Assembly (NCBI GenBank): GCA_050014755.1
Contig: JBEKCS010000010.1
Location: 6,936-70,935, forward strand
Direction: 5' to 3'
Length of the DNA stretch: 64,000 nt
DNA from: Bog-756 sp050014755
Lineage (GTDB): Bacteria > Actinomycetota > Acidimicrobiia > Acidimicrobiales > RAAP-2
In this document: piece after piece, positions 10,568-19,295 of the stretch
Numbering within the stretch: position 1 is the first letter of the stretch
How the letters are laid out: the number at the start of each line of letters is the position of its first letter
The notes under the pieces: model-generated
Databases searched by the model: none
Seen by the model: the letters and a program-made list of their open reading frames with translations, nothing else
What the model was told of the DNA's origin: nothing
Program-made: the position numbers and the translations under genes

Positions 10568-11808
10568 CGGACGCTCCTGTCCGCGACCGCACCGTCGGCC
10601 AGCCGTCGGGCGGTGGCATCGGCGTCGAGGACGTCCTCGACGGTTCGCACCGGCCCACCCGCTGTGTCCTCGTAGCGGTCGAGGGTGGCCGCGACCACGT
10701 CGGCGATGGTCGACCAGGAGATGCGACCGTCGAGGAAGGCGGCCACCGCGACCTCGTTGGCCGCATTCAGCCAGGCGGGCGCCAGGTCCCCGGCGCGGCC
10801 GGCACGGTAGGCCAGGTCCAGGCAGGGGAACGCGTCCCGGTCCGGCGGCTCGAACTCGAGGATCGAGAGGGTCGACCAGTCGATGGCCCCGAACGCGGTT
10901 CCGAGACGACCCGGGTAGGCCAGTGCGTAACCGATGGGCAGGCGCATGTCCGGCATCGACAGCTGGGCCACGATGGCTCCGTCCACGAACTCGACCATGG
11001 AGTGGACGATCGACTGGGGGTGCACGACCACCTCGATGGCGTCGTAGGGGACGCCGAAGAGCTCGTGGGCCTCGATCACCTCCAGTCCCTTGTTCATCAG
11101 CGTGGAGGAGTCCACGGTGATCTTCGGACCCATCGACCAGGTGGGATGGGCCAGTGCCTCGTCCACGCCCACGTCGGCCAACTCGTCGGCCTTCCGGCCC
11201 CGGAACGGCCCGCCGGAGGCGGTCAGCAGCAGTCGGGCCACGTCCTCGGGGCGACCGGATCGCAGGCACTGGTGCACGGCGCAGTGCTCGGAGTCCACCG
11301 GGATGATCTCGGCGCCCGGTGTCATCCGCACCCGGGCCACCACCGGGGCGCCGGCGATGATCGACTCCTTGTTGGCCAGGGCCAGCCGGCTACCGGCCTC
11401 GAGGGCCGCCAGGGTCACCGTCAGCCCGGCGAACCCCACGACGCCGTTGACCACCACGTCGGCCAGGGTGGCGATGGATGCCAGGCCCTCCACACCGGCC
11501 ACCACCTCGATGCCCGCGGGCAGCCGTGAGGCCAGATCGGCGGCGAGGGAGACGTCCCCGATGGCCACCACCTGCGGCCGGAACTCGAGCGCCTGGGCCA
11601 CCAGGGCGTCGACCGACTGCTGGGCACCGATGGCCACGATCTCGTAGCCGGCGGGCTCCTCGGACACCACGCCGAGGGTCTGGGTGCCGATCGAGCCGGT
11701 CGATCCCACCACACTGACCGTCGTCGGACCGTGCCCCGGACCACTGGACGCCGTCGCTGCGGTGCCACCGGTCGCGGGAGTCATCCCACCAGCCTGCCCG
11801 ATGTTCAA
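10564..11808 (-). CDS. dxr: 1-deoxy-D-xylulose 5-phosphate reductoisomerase
   Basis: 414 residues. It converts DXP to MEP with NADPH, the second step of the MEP pathway. The NADPH-binding motif GSTGSIGTQTL is near residue 36; metal/substrate motifs PVDSEHCAVHQCL and LTASGGPFRG follow. The start is taken as TTG 11808 because it forms a TTGA overlap with the cdsA stop, like other junctions here; ATG 11784, eight codons in, is a reasonable alternative. Confidence 0.96.
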   Translation of the reverse strand: MNIGQAGGMTPATGGTAATASSGPGHGPTTVSVVGSTGSIGTQTLGVVSEEPAGYEIVAIGAQQSVDALVAQALEFRPQVVAIGDVSLAADLASRLPAGIEVVAGVEGLASIATLADVVVNGVVGFAGLTVTLAALEAGSRLALANKESIIAGAPVVARVRMTPGAEIIPVDSEHCAVHQCLRSGRPEDVARLLLTASGGPFRGRKADELADVGVDEALAHPTWSMGPKITVDSSTLMNKGLEVIEAHELFGVPYDAIEVVVHPQSIVHSMVEFVDGAIVAQLSMPDMRLPIGYALAYPGRLGTAFGAIDWSTLSILEFEPPDRDAFPCLDLAYRAGRAGDLAPAWLNAANEVAVAAFLDGRISWSTIADVVAATLDRYEDTAGGPVRTVEDVLDADATARRLADGAVADRSVR

Positions 11809-13862
11809 CCGATGTTGAGCGCGCGGACCAGGTAGTACGTGGCGGGCAGCACGAAGATCAGGGCGTCGACCCGGTCGAGGACCCCGCCGTGACCGGGCAG
11901 GAGCGTCCCCATGTCCTTCAAGCGGAGGTCACGCTTGAGGAGGGATTCGCACAGATCGCCCAGCGGGGCGACCACGGCAACGACGACGCCGAGCAGCGCC
12001 GCGTTGGCCGCCGACCACGGGTGGATGGCTCCGACGACGACCGTCGAGACCAGGATGGAGGCCAGGGCTCCGCCGGCCAGGCCCTCCCATGTCTTGTTGG
12101 GGCTCACGTTGGGGGCCAGTTGGTGGCTGCCGAACCACCGTCCGATCACCAGGGCGCCGACGTCGTTGGCCACGGTGGCGATGATGGCGCCGAGCAGGAA
12201 GGCGATGCCGTGCCTGTCCGGGAAGGTGGACGGGGCCAGCAGGAGTCCGGCGAACGAGCCGAGGAGCGCCACCCAACCGATGACCAGCATGGTCGCGGCC
12301 GTCCCGGCGACGGCCGAGCCCCGCTCGACGCCGAACAGGTACCACAGCAACGTAAACACGGCGATCAGCACCATGACCAGCGGGATGGCGGCGATTCCCT
12401 TGTCGTACGCGCCGACCATCAAGGAGATGGTCCCGACCAGCCCGAGCAGGGTGGCGGGGCGCCATCCCGCCCTTCGGAGCACGGCGAAGGCCTCGCCTGC
12501 GGCGAACGTGACGATCACGAGGCTCAGGACGAGCGAGGTCACGGTGCCGATCTTGAAGGCGAGCAGGGCCACCACGGCCACGGCCACACCGGTGCCGACC
12601 CGGAGCCCGGTGCTCCCGCCGGACACTTCGCGGTGCCGGATCCGTTCCGACGCGGGGGCCGGTGGCGTACCTCCGGTCACCTCCGGCGTGTAGTTGCTGC
12701 TCGATCGGAGCGGACGGTCAGCGGTGGCAGAAGCGGGCCGGCGCCTCGACCGGCGGTCCCGATGGACGTCCGTGGCGAGCACCGGCGAGTCCGACTCGGT
12801 GACGGCCGGACCGGCCGACTCCTGCTCCTGCTCGGCCATCCGGTCGGCTGCAGCCAGGCTGGCCAGACCGGAGCGGCGGCGACCGGCACCGGGTACATCG
12901 GCGACCACCGCGCCGGGTGGCTCGGCGGCGAGCGGTTCGGCCAGGGAGCCGTCGGGATCGTCGGGGCGCTTGGCCTTGAGGTGGGTGGGGAGCAGTCCGC
13001 CCCTTCGGGCCCGGCCGATCCGAGGGGTACCCGACGGCCTGACAGGATCGGCCCCACCGGGCGCGTCCCCGAGGTCGCCAGGGGCTTCGCCGGCGTCGGT
13101 CCCGGGGGTACGGGTCTCGTCCGAGCCCGCACTCGCCACGTCGGCGACGAAGATCACCGAGGTCGCCTCGCCGATATGGACCGGATCGGGCGACGACGGA
13201 ACGGGCCGCTCGGCCTCCCGCTCGCCGGCGTGCTCGCCTCGTGCCGGGACCGGCTCGACGGGCTCGGTGATGGGATCCGAGGTGACCGACGCCCCGGGAC
13301 CGGGCTGTCCCGCCCGAACCGAGTCGAGGTCGAACTCCCACGGTCGGCGCACCTCGTCGGCGCCGCCCGTCTCGTCGAGAGCCCCGAGGGAGGCCCGCTC
13401 GTCACTGAACATCGAGGGCTCGAACTCCTCCTCGTGGGCCGTCCAGTCGGCATCCTCCTCGCGCCAGGTCGGAGGGAGGATTCCGGCACCCGTGCCGGCG
13501 TCGGCGTCGCGGGCCAGCACCGCCGGCACCTGTCCAGTGGCCGGCTCGGTCCAGTGCGGGAGTTCGGCGTGGGACGCATCCGGGGCAGCCTCGACTGGCT
13601 CGGCGGCGTCCGGATCATCGACGATGCGCACGGAGCTGTGGGGTGTGCTGTCCTTGGCGATGTGGGCGGGCGGCACCACCGGCATCTCGGACGTGATCTC
13701 GGCGGCCGTCTCGGCGCCGATGATCCGCACGCCCCCCGTCGAAGGGCCGGACGGATCGGGCCGCGAAGGAATGCCGTCTTCGTCCAGCTCGTCGTCTTCC
13801 CTGTCCGGGCCGTACTCCACGTTGATGTTCCTCCCCAGGAACGGGCCTTCGGGCCGGCCCAT
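11805..13862 (-). CDS. cdsA: Phosphatidate cytidylyltransferase with long acidic N-terminal extension
   Basis: 685 residues, against roughly 270-300 for a typical CdsA. Residues of about 400-685 are the integral-membrane CdsA domain that makes CDP-diacylglycerol: several hydrophobic segments, the motif SPNKTWEGLAGG, and the signature DLCESLLKRDLRLKDMG followed by GHGGVLDRVDAL. The first 400 residues are acidic, Pro/Ala/Asp/Glu-rich and without recognisable fold; they should be cytoplasmic. The reading frame is continuous from ATG 13862, just after frr, and codon use looks normal, so I treat the extension as real. A shorter protein from an internal start cannot be excluded. Confidence 0.93.
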   Translation of the reverse strand: MGRPEGPFLGRNINVEYGPDREDDELDEDGIPSRPDPSGPSTGGVRIIGAETAAEITSEMPVVPPAHIAKDSTPHSSVRIVDDPDAAEPVEAAPDASHAELPHWTEPATGQVPAVLARDADAGTGAGILPPTWREEDADWTAHEEEFEPSMFSDERASLGALDETGGADEVRRPWEFDLDSVRAGQPGPGASVTSDPITEPVEPVPARGEHAGEREAERPVPSSPDPVHIGEATSVIFVADVASAGSDETRTPGTDAGEAPGDLGDAPGGADPVRPSGTPRIGRARRGGLLPTHLKAKRPDDPDGSLAEPLAAEPPGAVVADVPGAGRRRSGLASLAAADRMAEQEQESAGPAVTESDSPVLATDVHRDRRSRRRPASATADRPLRSSSNYTPEVTGGTPPAPASERIRHREVSGGSTGLRVGTGVAVAVVALLAFKIGTVTSLVLSLVIVTFAAGEAFAVLRRAGWRPATLLGLVGTISLMVGAYDKGIAAIPLVMVLIAVFTLLWYLFGVERGSAVAGTAATMLVIGWVALLGSFAGLLLAPSTFPDRHGIAFLLGAIIATVANDVGALVIGRWFGSHQLAPNVSPNKTWEGLAGGALASILVSTVVVGAIHPWSAANAALLGVVVAVVAPLGDLCESLLKRDLRLKDMGTLLPGHGGVLDRVDALIFVLPATYYLVRALNIG

Positions 13863-13921
13863 AGTCAGTGCCGGGCCGTCGATCGGCCCGGTGTCGTCTC
13901 CGGACCTCCGTCCGGCTGCGC

Positions 13922-14491
13922 TCAGATCTCGAGGAGCTCCTGCTCCTTGTGGGCAAGAAGACGATCGATGGCGGCTACGTGGTCCTGGGTCAACTTCTCC
14001 AGGTCCTTTTCGACCCGATCGAGCTCGTCAGTCGAGAGGTCGCCGTCCTTCTGCATGCTCTCGAGCTCCTGGCGGGCGTTCCGGCGCATGTTGCGGACGG
14101 CCACCCTGCCCTCCTCCGCCTTTTGCTTGACGACCTTGACGAGCTCCTTGCGCCGCTGCTCGGTGGGCACCGGAAACGACAGCCGGATGACCGTGCCGTC
14201 GTTCGACGGGGTGATACCCAGGTCGGAGCTCTGGATGGCCTTCTCTATGGCGGCCAGCGAGCTCTTGTCGTACGGGGAGACCACGAGCATGCGGGCCTCG
14301 GGGACGCTGAACCCGGCCATCTGGCGGAGCTCCGTCTCGGTGCCGTAGTAGTCGACCTTCAGATGCTCGACGAGGGCGGGTGTCGCCCGCCCGGTACGGA
14401 TGGCGCTGAACTCCGACTGGGCGTGCTCCACCGCCTTGGCCATGTGCTCCCCGGCATCGGACACCACGAGTGCGGTCAGGTCGTCTTCCAT
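13922..14491 (-). CDS. frr: Ribosome recycling factor
   Basis: 189 residues, close to the family length of about 185. RRF with EF-G splits post-termination ribosomes. Family motifs visible: SEFSAIRTGRATPALVEH, YDKSSLAAIEKAIQSSDLG, and the C-terminal helix region DELDRVEKDLEKLTQ. The start is ATG 14491 (MEDDLTALVV); longer in-frame readings upstream run into the pyrH 3' region and lack similarity. TACGCT lies 9 bases before the start, giving a possible near-leaderless transcript in addition to read-through from pyrH. Confidence 0.96.
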   Translation of the reverse strand: MEDDLTALVVSDAGEHMAKAVEHAQSEFSAIRTGRATPALVEHLKVDYYGTETELRQMAGFSVPEARMLVVSPYDKSSLAAIEKAIQSSDLGITPSNDGTVIRLSFPVPTEQRRKELVKVVKQKAEEGRVAVRNMRRNARQELESMQKDGDLSTDELDRVEKDLEKLTQDHVAAIDRLLAHKEQELLEI

Positions 14492-14500
14492 TAGCGGAAC

Positions 14501-14506
14501 AGCGTA
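14501..14506 (-). promoter_or_regulatory. Possible -10 box upstream of frr
   Basis: TACGCT with 9 bases to the frr ATG, in the 61-base pyrH-frr gap. Weak on its own; included because it fits the pattern seen at other genes. Confidence 0.35.
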
Positions 14507-14552
14507 GTCATCGTGGTCCGGACGCACCCAGAGAAGCCTCGGAGCTGGGTGT

Positions 14553-15272
14553 TCATCGAACGAGGGTGCCGATCGACTCGCCACTCAGCGCCTTGCGGAT
14601 GTTGCCCGGCTCCATGAGGTCGAAGACCCGGATCGGCAGCCCGTTGTCCATGCAGAACGTGATGGCGGTCAGGTCCATGACCCGAAGGTCCTTGGACACC
14701 ACCTCCATGAAGGACACCTCGTCGTAGCGGGTAGCCGTAGGGTCCAGCCGGGGGTCGGCCGTATAGACCCCGTCCACGCCGCCGTGGGTGCCCTTGCACA
14801 GCAGGACCGCCTCGATCTCGGCGGCACGGAGCGCGGCGGACGTGTCGGTCGTGAAGTACGGGTTGCCCATACCGGCGGCGAACACGACGACCCGGCCCTT
14901 CTCGAGGTGGCGGATCGCGCGTCGACGGATGTAGGGCTCGGCCACCTCGGCCATCTGGACGGCGGAGAGGACCCGGGTGGCCTGGTTGTGTTGCTCGAGC
15001 GCGTCCTGGAGAGCCAGGGCGTTGATGACCGTCCCCAGCATCCCCATGGTGTCCGACGTGGCGCGGTCCATCCCGGCGCCGGCGCCGGTCGTACCCCGCC
15101 AGATGTTCCCACCGCCCACCATCACGGCGAGCTCGAGGTCGAACTCCTCACGCGTCTGGGCGATCTCGCGGGCCAGCTGCTCCACAGCGGATGCGTCGAT
15201 CGTCTCGTCCGATGCGGACGAGGCCAGGGCTTCGCCCGAGAGCTTCAAGATGATGCGCTGTGGCTGGCCCAC
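14553..15272 (-). CDS. pyrH: UMP kinase
   Basis: 239 residues, normal length. PyrH phosphorylates UMP to UDP and is a hexamer of the amino-acid-kinase fold. Visible motifs: ILKLSGEAL at the N terminus, VMVGGGNIWRG, the GMLGTVINALALQDALE stretch, and VDGVYTADPRLDP near the nucleotide site. The start is GTG 15272, seven bases after the tsf stop. The order rpsB-tsf-pyrH-frr-cdsA is conserved across bacteria. Confidence 0.97.
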   Translation of the reverse strand: MGQPQRIILKLSGEALASSASDETIDASAVEQLAREIAQTREEFDLELAVMVGGGNIWRGTTGAGAGMDRATSDTMGMLGTVINALALQDALEQHNQATRVLSAVQMAEVAEPYIRRRAIRHLEKGRVVVFAAGMGNPYFTTDTSAALRAAEIEAVLLCKGTHGGVDGVYTADPRLDPTATRYDEVSFMEVVSKDLRVMDLTAITFCMDNGLPIRVFDLMEPGNIRKALSGESIGTLVR

Positions 15273-15279
15273 CGTACCG

Positions 15280-16074
15280 TCAGTCGCCGACGACGACCTG
15301 GGCGAACTCGGTCACCCTGGCGTCGCCGAGCAGCTTCCCGATGGTCTGCTTCTCGTCCTTCACGAACGGCTGGTCGACCAGGACCCGCTCCTTGTACCAA
15401 CCGTTGAGGCGGCCTTCGACGACCTTCGGCAGCGAGGCCTCGGGCTTCCCCTCGTTGCGGGCGATCTTCTCGACGGTCTCGCGCTCGGCGGCCACCTCGG
15501 CCTCGGGGACGTCCTCCCGGTTGATGTACAGGGGACGGGCGAAAGCGATGTGGGCGGCGATGTCATGGGCGAGTTCGGTCGATCCTCCGGCCACGGCCAC
15601 GGCCACGGCGTTGACCCCGCGTCCGGCCTGCAGGTGGAGGTACGAGTCGACGGCACCGTTCTCGGGGGCCTCGATCCGCACGACCCGGCCGAGGGAGATG
15701 TTCTCCTTCAGCGTGATCTTCATCGAGTCGAGTTCGTCGGCCTGCTCGGCGACCGCGTCGACACCCTTGGCCGCCACCAGGTCGGCTAGCTCGGACACGA
15801 AGGCGACGAACTCGGCGGACTTGGCCACGAAGTCGGTCTCGGACCGTAGCTGCACGATCGATACGGCGTTGCTGGTCCGGCCGATGGCGACGGCGCCCTC
15901 GGATGCCTCGCGGTCGGCACGCTTGGCCGTACTGGCCAGGCCCTGCTCGCGAAGCCAGGTGACGGACTTTTCCATGTCGCCGTCGTTCTCCTCCAGAGCC
16001 CGTTTGGCATCGAGCATGCCGACGCCCGTGAGCTGACGGAGCTTCTGGACATCCTTGGCGGTGAATCCGGACAC
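15280..16074 (-). CDS. tsf: Elongation factor Ts
   Basis: 264 residues. EF-Ts is the nucleotide exchange factor of EF-Tu. The UBA-like N terminus (VQKLRQLTGVGMLDAKRAL) and the conserved core motif RSETDFVAKSAEFV are clear; the core dimer domain and the C-terminal TIGKLLGDARVTEFAQ follow. The start is GTG 16074, two bases after the rpsB stop, so the two are co-transcribed and probably coupled. Confidence 0.97.
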   Translation of the reverse strand: MSGFTAKDVQKLRQLTGVGMLDAKRALEENDGDMEKSVTWLREQGLASTAKRADREASEGAVAIGRTSNAVSIVQLRSETDFVAKSAEFVAFVSELADLVAAKGVDAVAEQADELDSMKITLKENISLGRVVRIEAPENGAVDSYLHLQAGRGVNAVAVAVAGGSTELAHDIAAHIAFARPLYINREDVPEAEVAAERETVEKIARNEGKPEASLPKVVEGRLNGWYKERVLVDQPFVKDEKQTIGKLLGDARVTEFAQVVVGD

Positions 16075-16076
16075 GC

Positions 16077-16988
16077 TCAGACCTCCTCGGTCGAAGTCGG
16101 GGTAGCGGGGGCCTCGGCGGCAGGGGCCTCATCCTCGGGGGCCTCGGCGGCCGGAGTGGCGGGGGCCTGGGCCTCAGCGGCCGGAGCTTCGGCAGCGGGG
16201 GCCTCGGCGACGGGGGCGGGGGCCTCGGCGACGGGGGCGGGGGCCGGGGCGGCGGGTGCCGCCGGTGCAGGAGCCGGGGCGGTGTTGGCTGCCGGCCGGT
16301 TCTGGGCGATGAAGCGACCCTCGGTGACCGCGTCGGCCACCACACGGCACAGCAGTGCGCCCGAGCGGATGGCGTCGTCGTTGCCCGGGATCACGTGGGT
16401 GATCACATCGGGGTCGCAGTTGGTGTCCACCACGGCCACTACCGGTAGGCCGAGCTTGTTGGCCTCGGTGACCGCGATGTGCTCCTTCTTGGTGTCGATC
16501 ACGAAGATGGCGTCGGGCAGCTTGTCGAGCCCGCGGATGCCTCCGAGGTTCCGCTGGAGCTTCTCGAGTTCACGCGTATGCCGGAGTGCCTCCTTCTTCG
16601 GCATGGCGTCGAAGTCGCCGGCCCGCTGCATGGCCTCGAACTCCTTCATCCGCTTCACCCGGGTGGAGACGGTCTGGAAGTTGGTCAGCATGCCGCCCAG
16701 CCACCGCTCGTTCACGTAGGGCATGCCGCACGCGTCGGCATAGACGGCTACGGGGCCCTGTGTCTGCTTCTTGGTTCCGACGAAGAGGATGGTCCCCCCA
16801 CCGGCGACGAGGTCCCGGATGTACCCGTAGGACTCTTCGATTCCCTTCATCGTCTGCTGGAGGTCGATCAGGTAGATCCCGTTGCGCTCTCCGAGGATGA
16901 AACGGCGCATCTTGGGGTTCCACCGGCGGGTCTGGTGCCCGAAGTGGACGCCCGCGCCCAACAGCTGCTTCATGGTGACGACGGCCAT
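16077..16988 (-). CDS. rpsB: 30S ribosomal protein S2 with Ala/Pro/Glu-rich tail
   Basis: 303 residues. The S2 fold occupies about 1-230, with MKQLLGAGVHFGHQTRRWNP at the N terminus and GIPVVAVVDT-like segment LGLPVVAVVDTNCDPD. The last 75 or so residues are a low-complexity Ala/Pro/Glu tail with repeated AEAPA units, probably disordered and exposed on the 30S head. The start is ATG 16988 with AAGGAG upstream; the long leader is consistent with autoregulation, though I see no certain leader motif. Confidence 0.97.
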   Translation of the reverse strand: MAVVTMKQLLGAGVHFGHQTRRWNPKMRRFILGERNGIYLIDLQQTMKGIEESYGYIRDLVAGGGTILFVGTKKQTQGPVAVYADACGMPYVNERWLGGMLTNFQTVSTRVKRMKEFEAMQRAGDFDAMPKKEALRHTRELEKLQRNLGGIRGLDKLPDAIFVIDTKKEHIAVTEANKLGLPVVAVVDTNCDPDVITHVIPGNDDAIRSGALLCRVVADAVTEGRFIAQNRPAANTAPAPAPAAPAAPAPAPVAEAPAPVAEAPAAEAPAAEAQAPATPAAEAPEDEAPAAEAPATPTSTEEV

Positions 16989-17029
16989 ATGACTGCTCCT
17001 TGTGACGGTTGTTCCTCCCCGGCTGCAGC

Positions 17030-17045
17030 ACCCCGCAGTGCGGGG
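17030..17045 (-). other. Small hairpin in the rpsB leader
   Basis: CCCCGC/GCGGGG stem with a 3-4 base loop about 40 bases upstream of rpsB, in the whiG-rpsB gap (16989-17234), which holds no gene. A TAGCAT -10-like box lies at 17111-17116 on the minus strand. Function unknown; S2 autoregulation is a guess. Confidence 0.25.
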
Positions 17046-17234
17046 CGACCGTGGACGCGGCCGGGTGCGTGTAGTTACCGCTCGAGTGCCCTGCCGGTCG
17101 GCGGGACCACATCATGCTAGTGCCCATGGCCGGCAGCCTCCACTCGGCGGGCGGTGGGGCGGGACCAGGGGCCCGGCGCCGATCCCCGACGGACCGATCC
17201 GACTGCTCTGCTCAGCCGGCGGCAGGTGCTCCGG

Positions 17235-18080
17235 TCAGCCGGCAGCAGGTGCGGCGACTGCCTTCTTGGCGCTCTTGTCGCCGGCCAGCTTGCGCCCCGC
17301 ACCCTCGGGCCGATCGGCGAGCTTGGCCCGCAGCTGCAGCACGGCCTTGGTGTGGATCTGGCAGACCCGGCTCTCGGTGACGCCGAGGATGTCGCCGATT
17401 TCGGCCAGGGTGAGGCCTTCGTAGTAGTAGAGGGTGAGGACGGTCTTCTCCCGGTCGGCCATCTCGCTCACCGCCTTGATGAGCGCCTCCTTGGTCTCTT
17501 TGACCTCGAAGGTCTGCAGGGGACCGGAGGTGGCGTCCGGAAGCGTCTCCCCCAGCGTCGAGCGGTCGGAGTGGTCGCCACCCCGGAACACCTCGTCCAG
17601 TGCGACGACGCCCACGAAGGAGATCTTGCGGAGGGTCGTCTGGAACTCGTCGTCGGTCATCTCGAGGTCGGCGGCGACCTCGGCATCGGTGGGCGTGCGG
17701 TGGAGGTCCGCCTCCAGCTTCGAGTAGGACTGTTCGACGGCCCTCGCCTTGGCCCGCACCGACCGTGGCACCCAGTCGATCGAGCGGAGCTCGTCGATGA
17801 TGGCACCCTTGATGCGGGGGACCGCGTACGTCTCGAACTTGATGTTCCGGGCCGGCTCGAACCGCTCGATGGCGTCGATCAGCCCGATGATCCCGTAACT
17901 GGCCAGGTCGGCCTCGTCCACGTGGCGAGGAAGTCCGACCGACACCCGGCCGGCCACGTACTTGACCACAGGGGCGTAGTGGACGATGAGCTGATCGCGC
18001 AGCGCCTTGCCCCCCGTCTTCTTGTACTCGGCCCACAAGGCGTCGATGCCATGCCCGGCTGTCTCGAGTTGCGTCGGCAA
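17235..18080 (-). CDS. whiG: WhiG/FliA-family sigma factor
   Basis: 281 residues from TTG 18080. Sigma-28 type factor, which in Streptomyces controls sporulation and elsewhere motility genes. Region 2 is clear: LIVHYAPVVKYVAGRVSVGL, then LASYGIIGLIDAIERFEP and KFETYAVPRIKGAIIDELR with DWVPRSVR. Region 3 has TPTDAEVAADLEMT. Region 4 has the helix-turn-helix GLTLAEIGDILGVTESRVCQIH. A Lys/Ala-rich tail follows. TTG is chosen because AAGGGG lies just before it and the upstream frame is inside xerC; the gap to xerC is 8 bases. No flagellar genes are present here, so its regulon is unknown. Confidence 0.88.
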   Translation of the reverse strand: MPTQLETAGHGIDALWAEYKKTGGKALRDQLIVHYAPVVKYVAGRVSVGLPRHVDEADLASYGIIGLIDAIERFEPARNIKFETYAVPRIKGAIIDELRSIDWVPRSVRAKARAVEQSYSKLEADLHRTPTDAEVAADLEMTDDEFQTTLRKISFVGVVALDEVFRGGDHSDRSTLGETLPDATSGPLQTFEVKETKEALIKAVSEMADREKTVLTLYYYEGLTLAEIGDILGVTESRVCQIHTKAVLQLRAKLADRPEGAGRKLAGDKSAKKAVAAPAAG

Positions 18081-18088
18081 TTGTCCCC

Positions 18089-19000
18089 TTAGGCCCGTGG
18101 ATGCGTTCCGGAGTAGACCGAAAGCAGGCGTTCCTTGCTTACATGAGTGTAGACCTGCGTCGTCTGCAGGCTCGCATGCCCGAGCAATTCCTGTACGACC
18201 CGCAGATCCGCACCCCCGTCGAGCAGGTGTGTTGCAAAACTGTGCCTGAGGGCGTGGGGGTGGGTGGGCACCGGCGAACGACGGTCGAGGATCCGCCGCA
18301 CGTCCCGGGCGCCCAGGCGGTTCCCTCTCCCGTTGTAGAACAATGCGCCGGTCTCGCCCGCCCCGGGTGCCATCGCCGATCGGGGGCCGGCCAGCCACGA
18401 CCGCACGGCCTCCGCACACCGGTCGTGGATCAGCACCTGGCGTTGCTTGGACCCCTTGCCGGTCACCGTCACCACGCCCCGGTCGAGGTCGAGGTCGTCG
18501 ACGTCGAGCCCGCACAGCTCGGCGACGCGCATACCTCCCCCGTAGAGGAGCTCGAGGACGGCGTCGTCCCGTAGATCGCGGGCCACCCGCCCGGGGGGTT
18601 CACCGGCCTCCCCCGCACTCCCGCCCGACGCCGCTGAGGAGCCGGGCTCGAGCAGCCGGTCGAGCTCCGCATGTCCGAGGACCCGCGGGAGCCGCGAGTC
18701 CGGCGCCGGCGCCGACAGCCGGACCGACGGGTCGCGCTCGATCAGGCCCCGACGGGCACACCAGCCGAAATAGGACCGCAGCGATGCGGCCGCCCGGGAG
18801 ATCGTCGCTTTGGCATACCGACGGGTGGCAAGGAATGCCAAGTAGCGCCGCAGGATGATCCGGTTCACGTCGCCCGGGCCCCGAGCACCCCCGCGTTCGG
18901 CCCACTCGGCGAACCGCTCGACGTCGGAGGCGTAGGCCCGGACCGTGTCCGGGGACAGGCCTGCGACCGAGCGCCGGTAGGCCTCGATCTTCCAATCCAC
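18089..19000 (-). CDS. xerC: Tyrosine recombinase XerC
   Basis: 303 residues. XerC with XerD resolves chromosome dimers at dif. The N-terminal SAM-like domain begins WKIEAYRRSVAGLSPDTVRAYASD. The catalytic set is present: R in GGGMRVAELCGLD, K in GKGSKQRQV, H-x-x-R in HPHALRHSFATHLL, H in LLGHASLQTTQVYTH, and its Tyr nucleophile. GTG 19000 is chosen as start: it gives the usual family length of about 300 and is preceded by TACGCT plus a 6-base spacer (leaderless promoter). ATG 19039 would add 13 residues. It lies just upstream of whiG, as in Streptomyces, so it is housekeeping rather than phage-borne. Confidence 0.94.
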   Translation of the reverse strand: MDWKIEAYRRSVAGLSPDTVRAYASDVERFAEWAERGGARGPGDVNRIILRRYLAFLATRRYAKATISRAAASLRSYFGWCARRGLIERDPSVRLSAPAPDSRLPRVLGHAELDRLLEPGSSAASGGSAGEAGEPPGRVARDLRDDAVLELLYGGGMRVAELCGLDVDDLDLDRGVVTVTGKGSKQRQVLIHDRCAEAVRSWLAGPRSAMAPGAGETGALFYNGRGNRLGARDVRRILDRRSPVPTHPHALRHSFATHLLDGGADLRVVQELLGHASLQTTQVYTHVSKERLLSVYSGTHPRA

Positions 19001-19006
19001 GGATCG

Positions 19007-19012
19007 AGCGTA
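19007..19012 (-). promoter_or_regulatory. -10 box for leaderless xerC-whiG transcript
   Basis: TACGCT followed by exactly 6 bases and the GTG at 19000. If used, transcription starts on the xerC start codon, which argues against the upstream ATG at 19039. Confidence 0.5.
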
Positions 19013-19115
19013 CCGGCGGGCGATGACGGCTTCGGTCATACGAGCCGGCCAGTGCCCACCGACCGGCAGCCACGATCTGGCGATCCGTTGGACGCCTTCC
19101 CCCCGCCCCAGCGCG

Positions 19116-19132
19116 CTGACGGGTAACGTCAG
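19116..19132 (+). promoter_or_regulatory. Dyad with -10-like box upstream of the binding-protein gene
   Basis: CTGACG/CGTCAG inverted repeat with a 5-base centre in the divergent xerC/binding-protein gap. TAACGT (19124-19129) inside it matches TANNNT on the plus strand, so an operator overlapping the promoter is possible. Leader to the plus-strand gene would be about 160 nt. Confidence 0.25.
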
Positions 19133-19295
19133 GCCGAGACAGCAGCGGTCTCGCCGTCCCCGGGGGAGGGTCGGGACCGAAGAAGATCGCCGCATCGACG
19201 AACCGCGGTGCTCGACATGCAGCACCAAACACCGAATCTGTGCAGCACTGAAGAGGCCGCCTGCGAACGCAGCGACCACCGCCCAAAGGGGGACC

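Noticed and set aside
11889..14348. Long plus-strand frame opposite cdsA and frr
   Set aside because: Antisense shadow; both minus-strand genes have full family motifs.
18089..19000. Tyrosine recombinase as sign of a mobile element
   Set aside because: Sequence length, xerC-whiG linkage and absence of phage or attachment repeats fit the housekeeping XerC.
19001..19039. ATG 19039 as the xerC start
   Set aside because: GTG 19000 gives the normal family length and has a TACGCT box exactly 6 bases upstream that would exclude the ATG from the mRNA.
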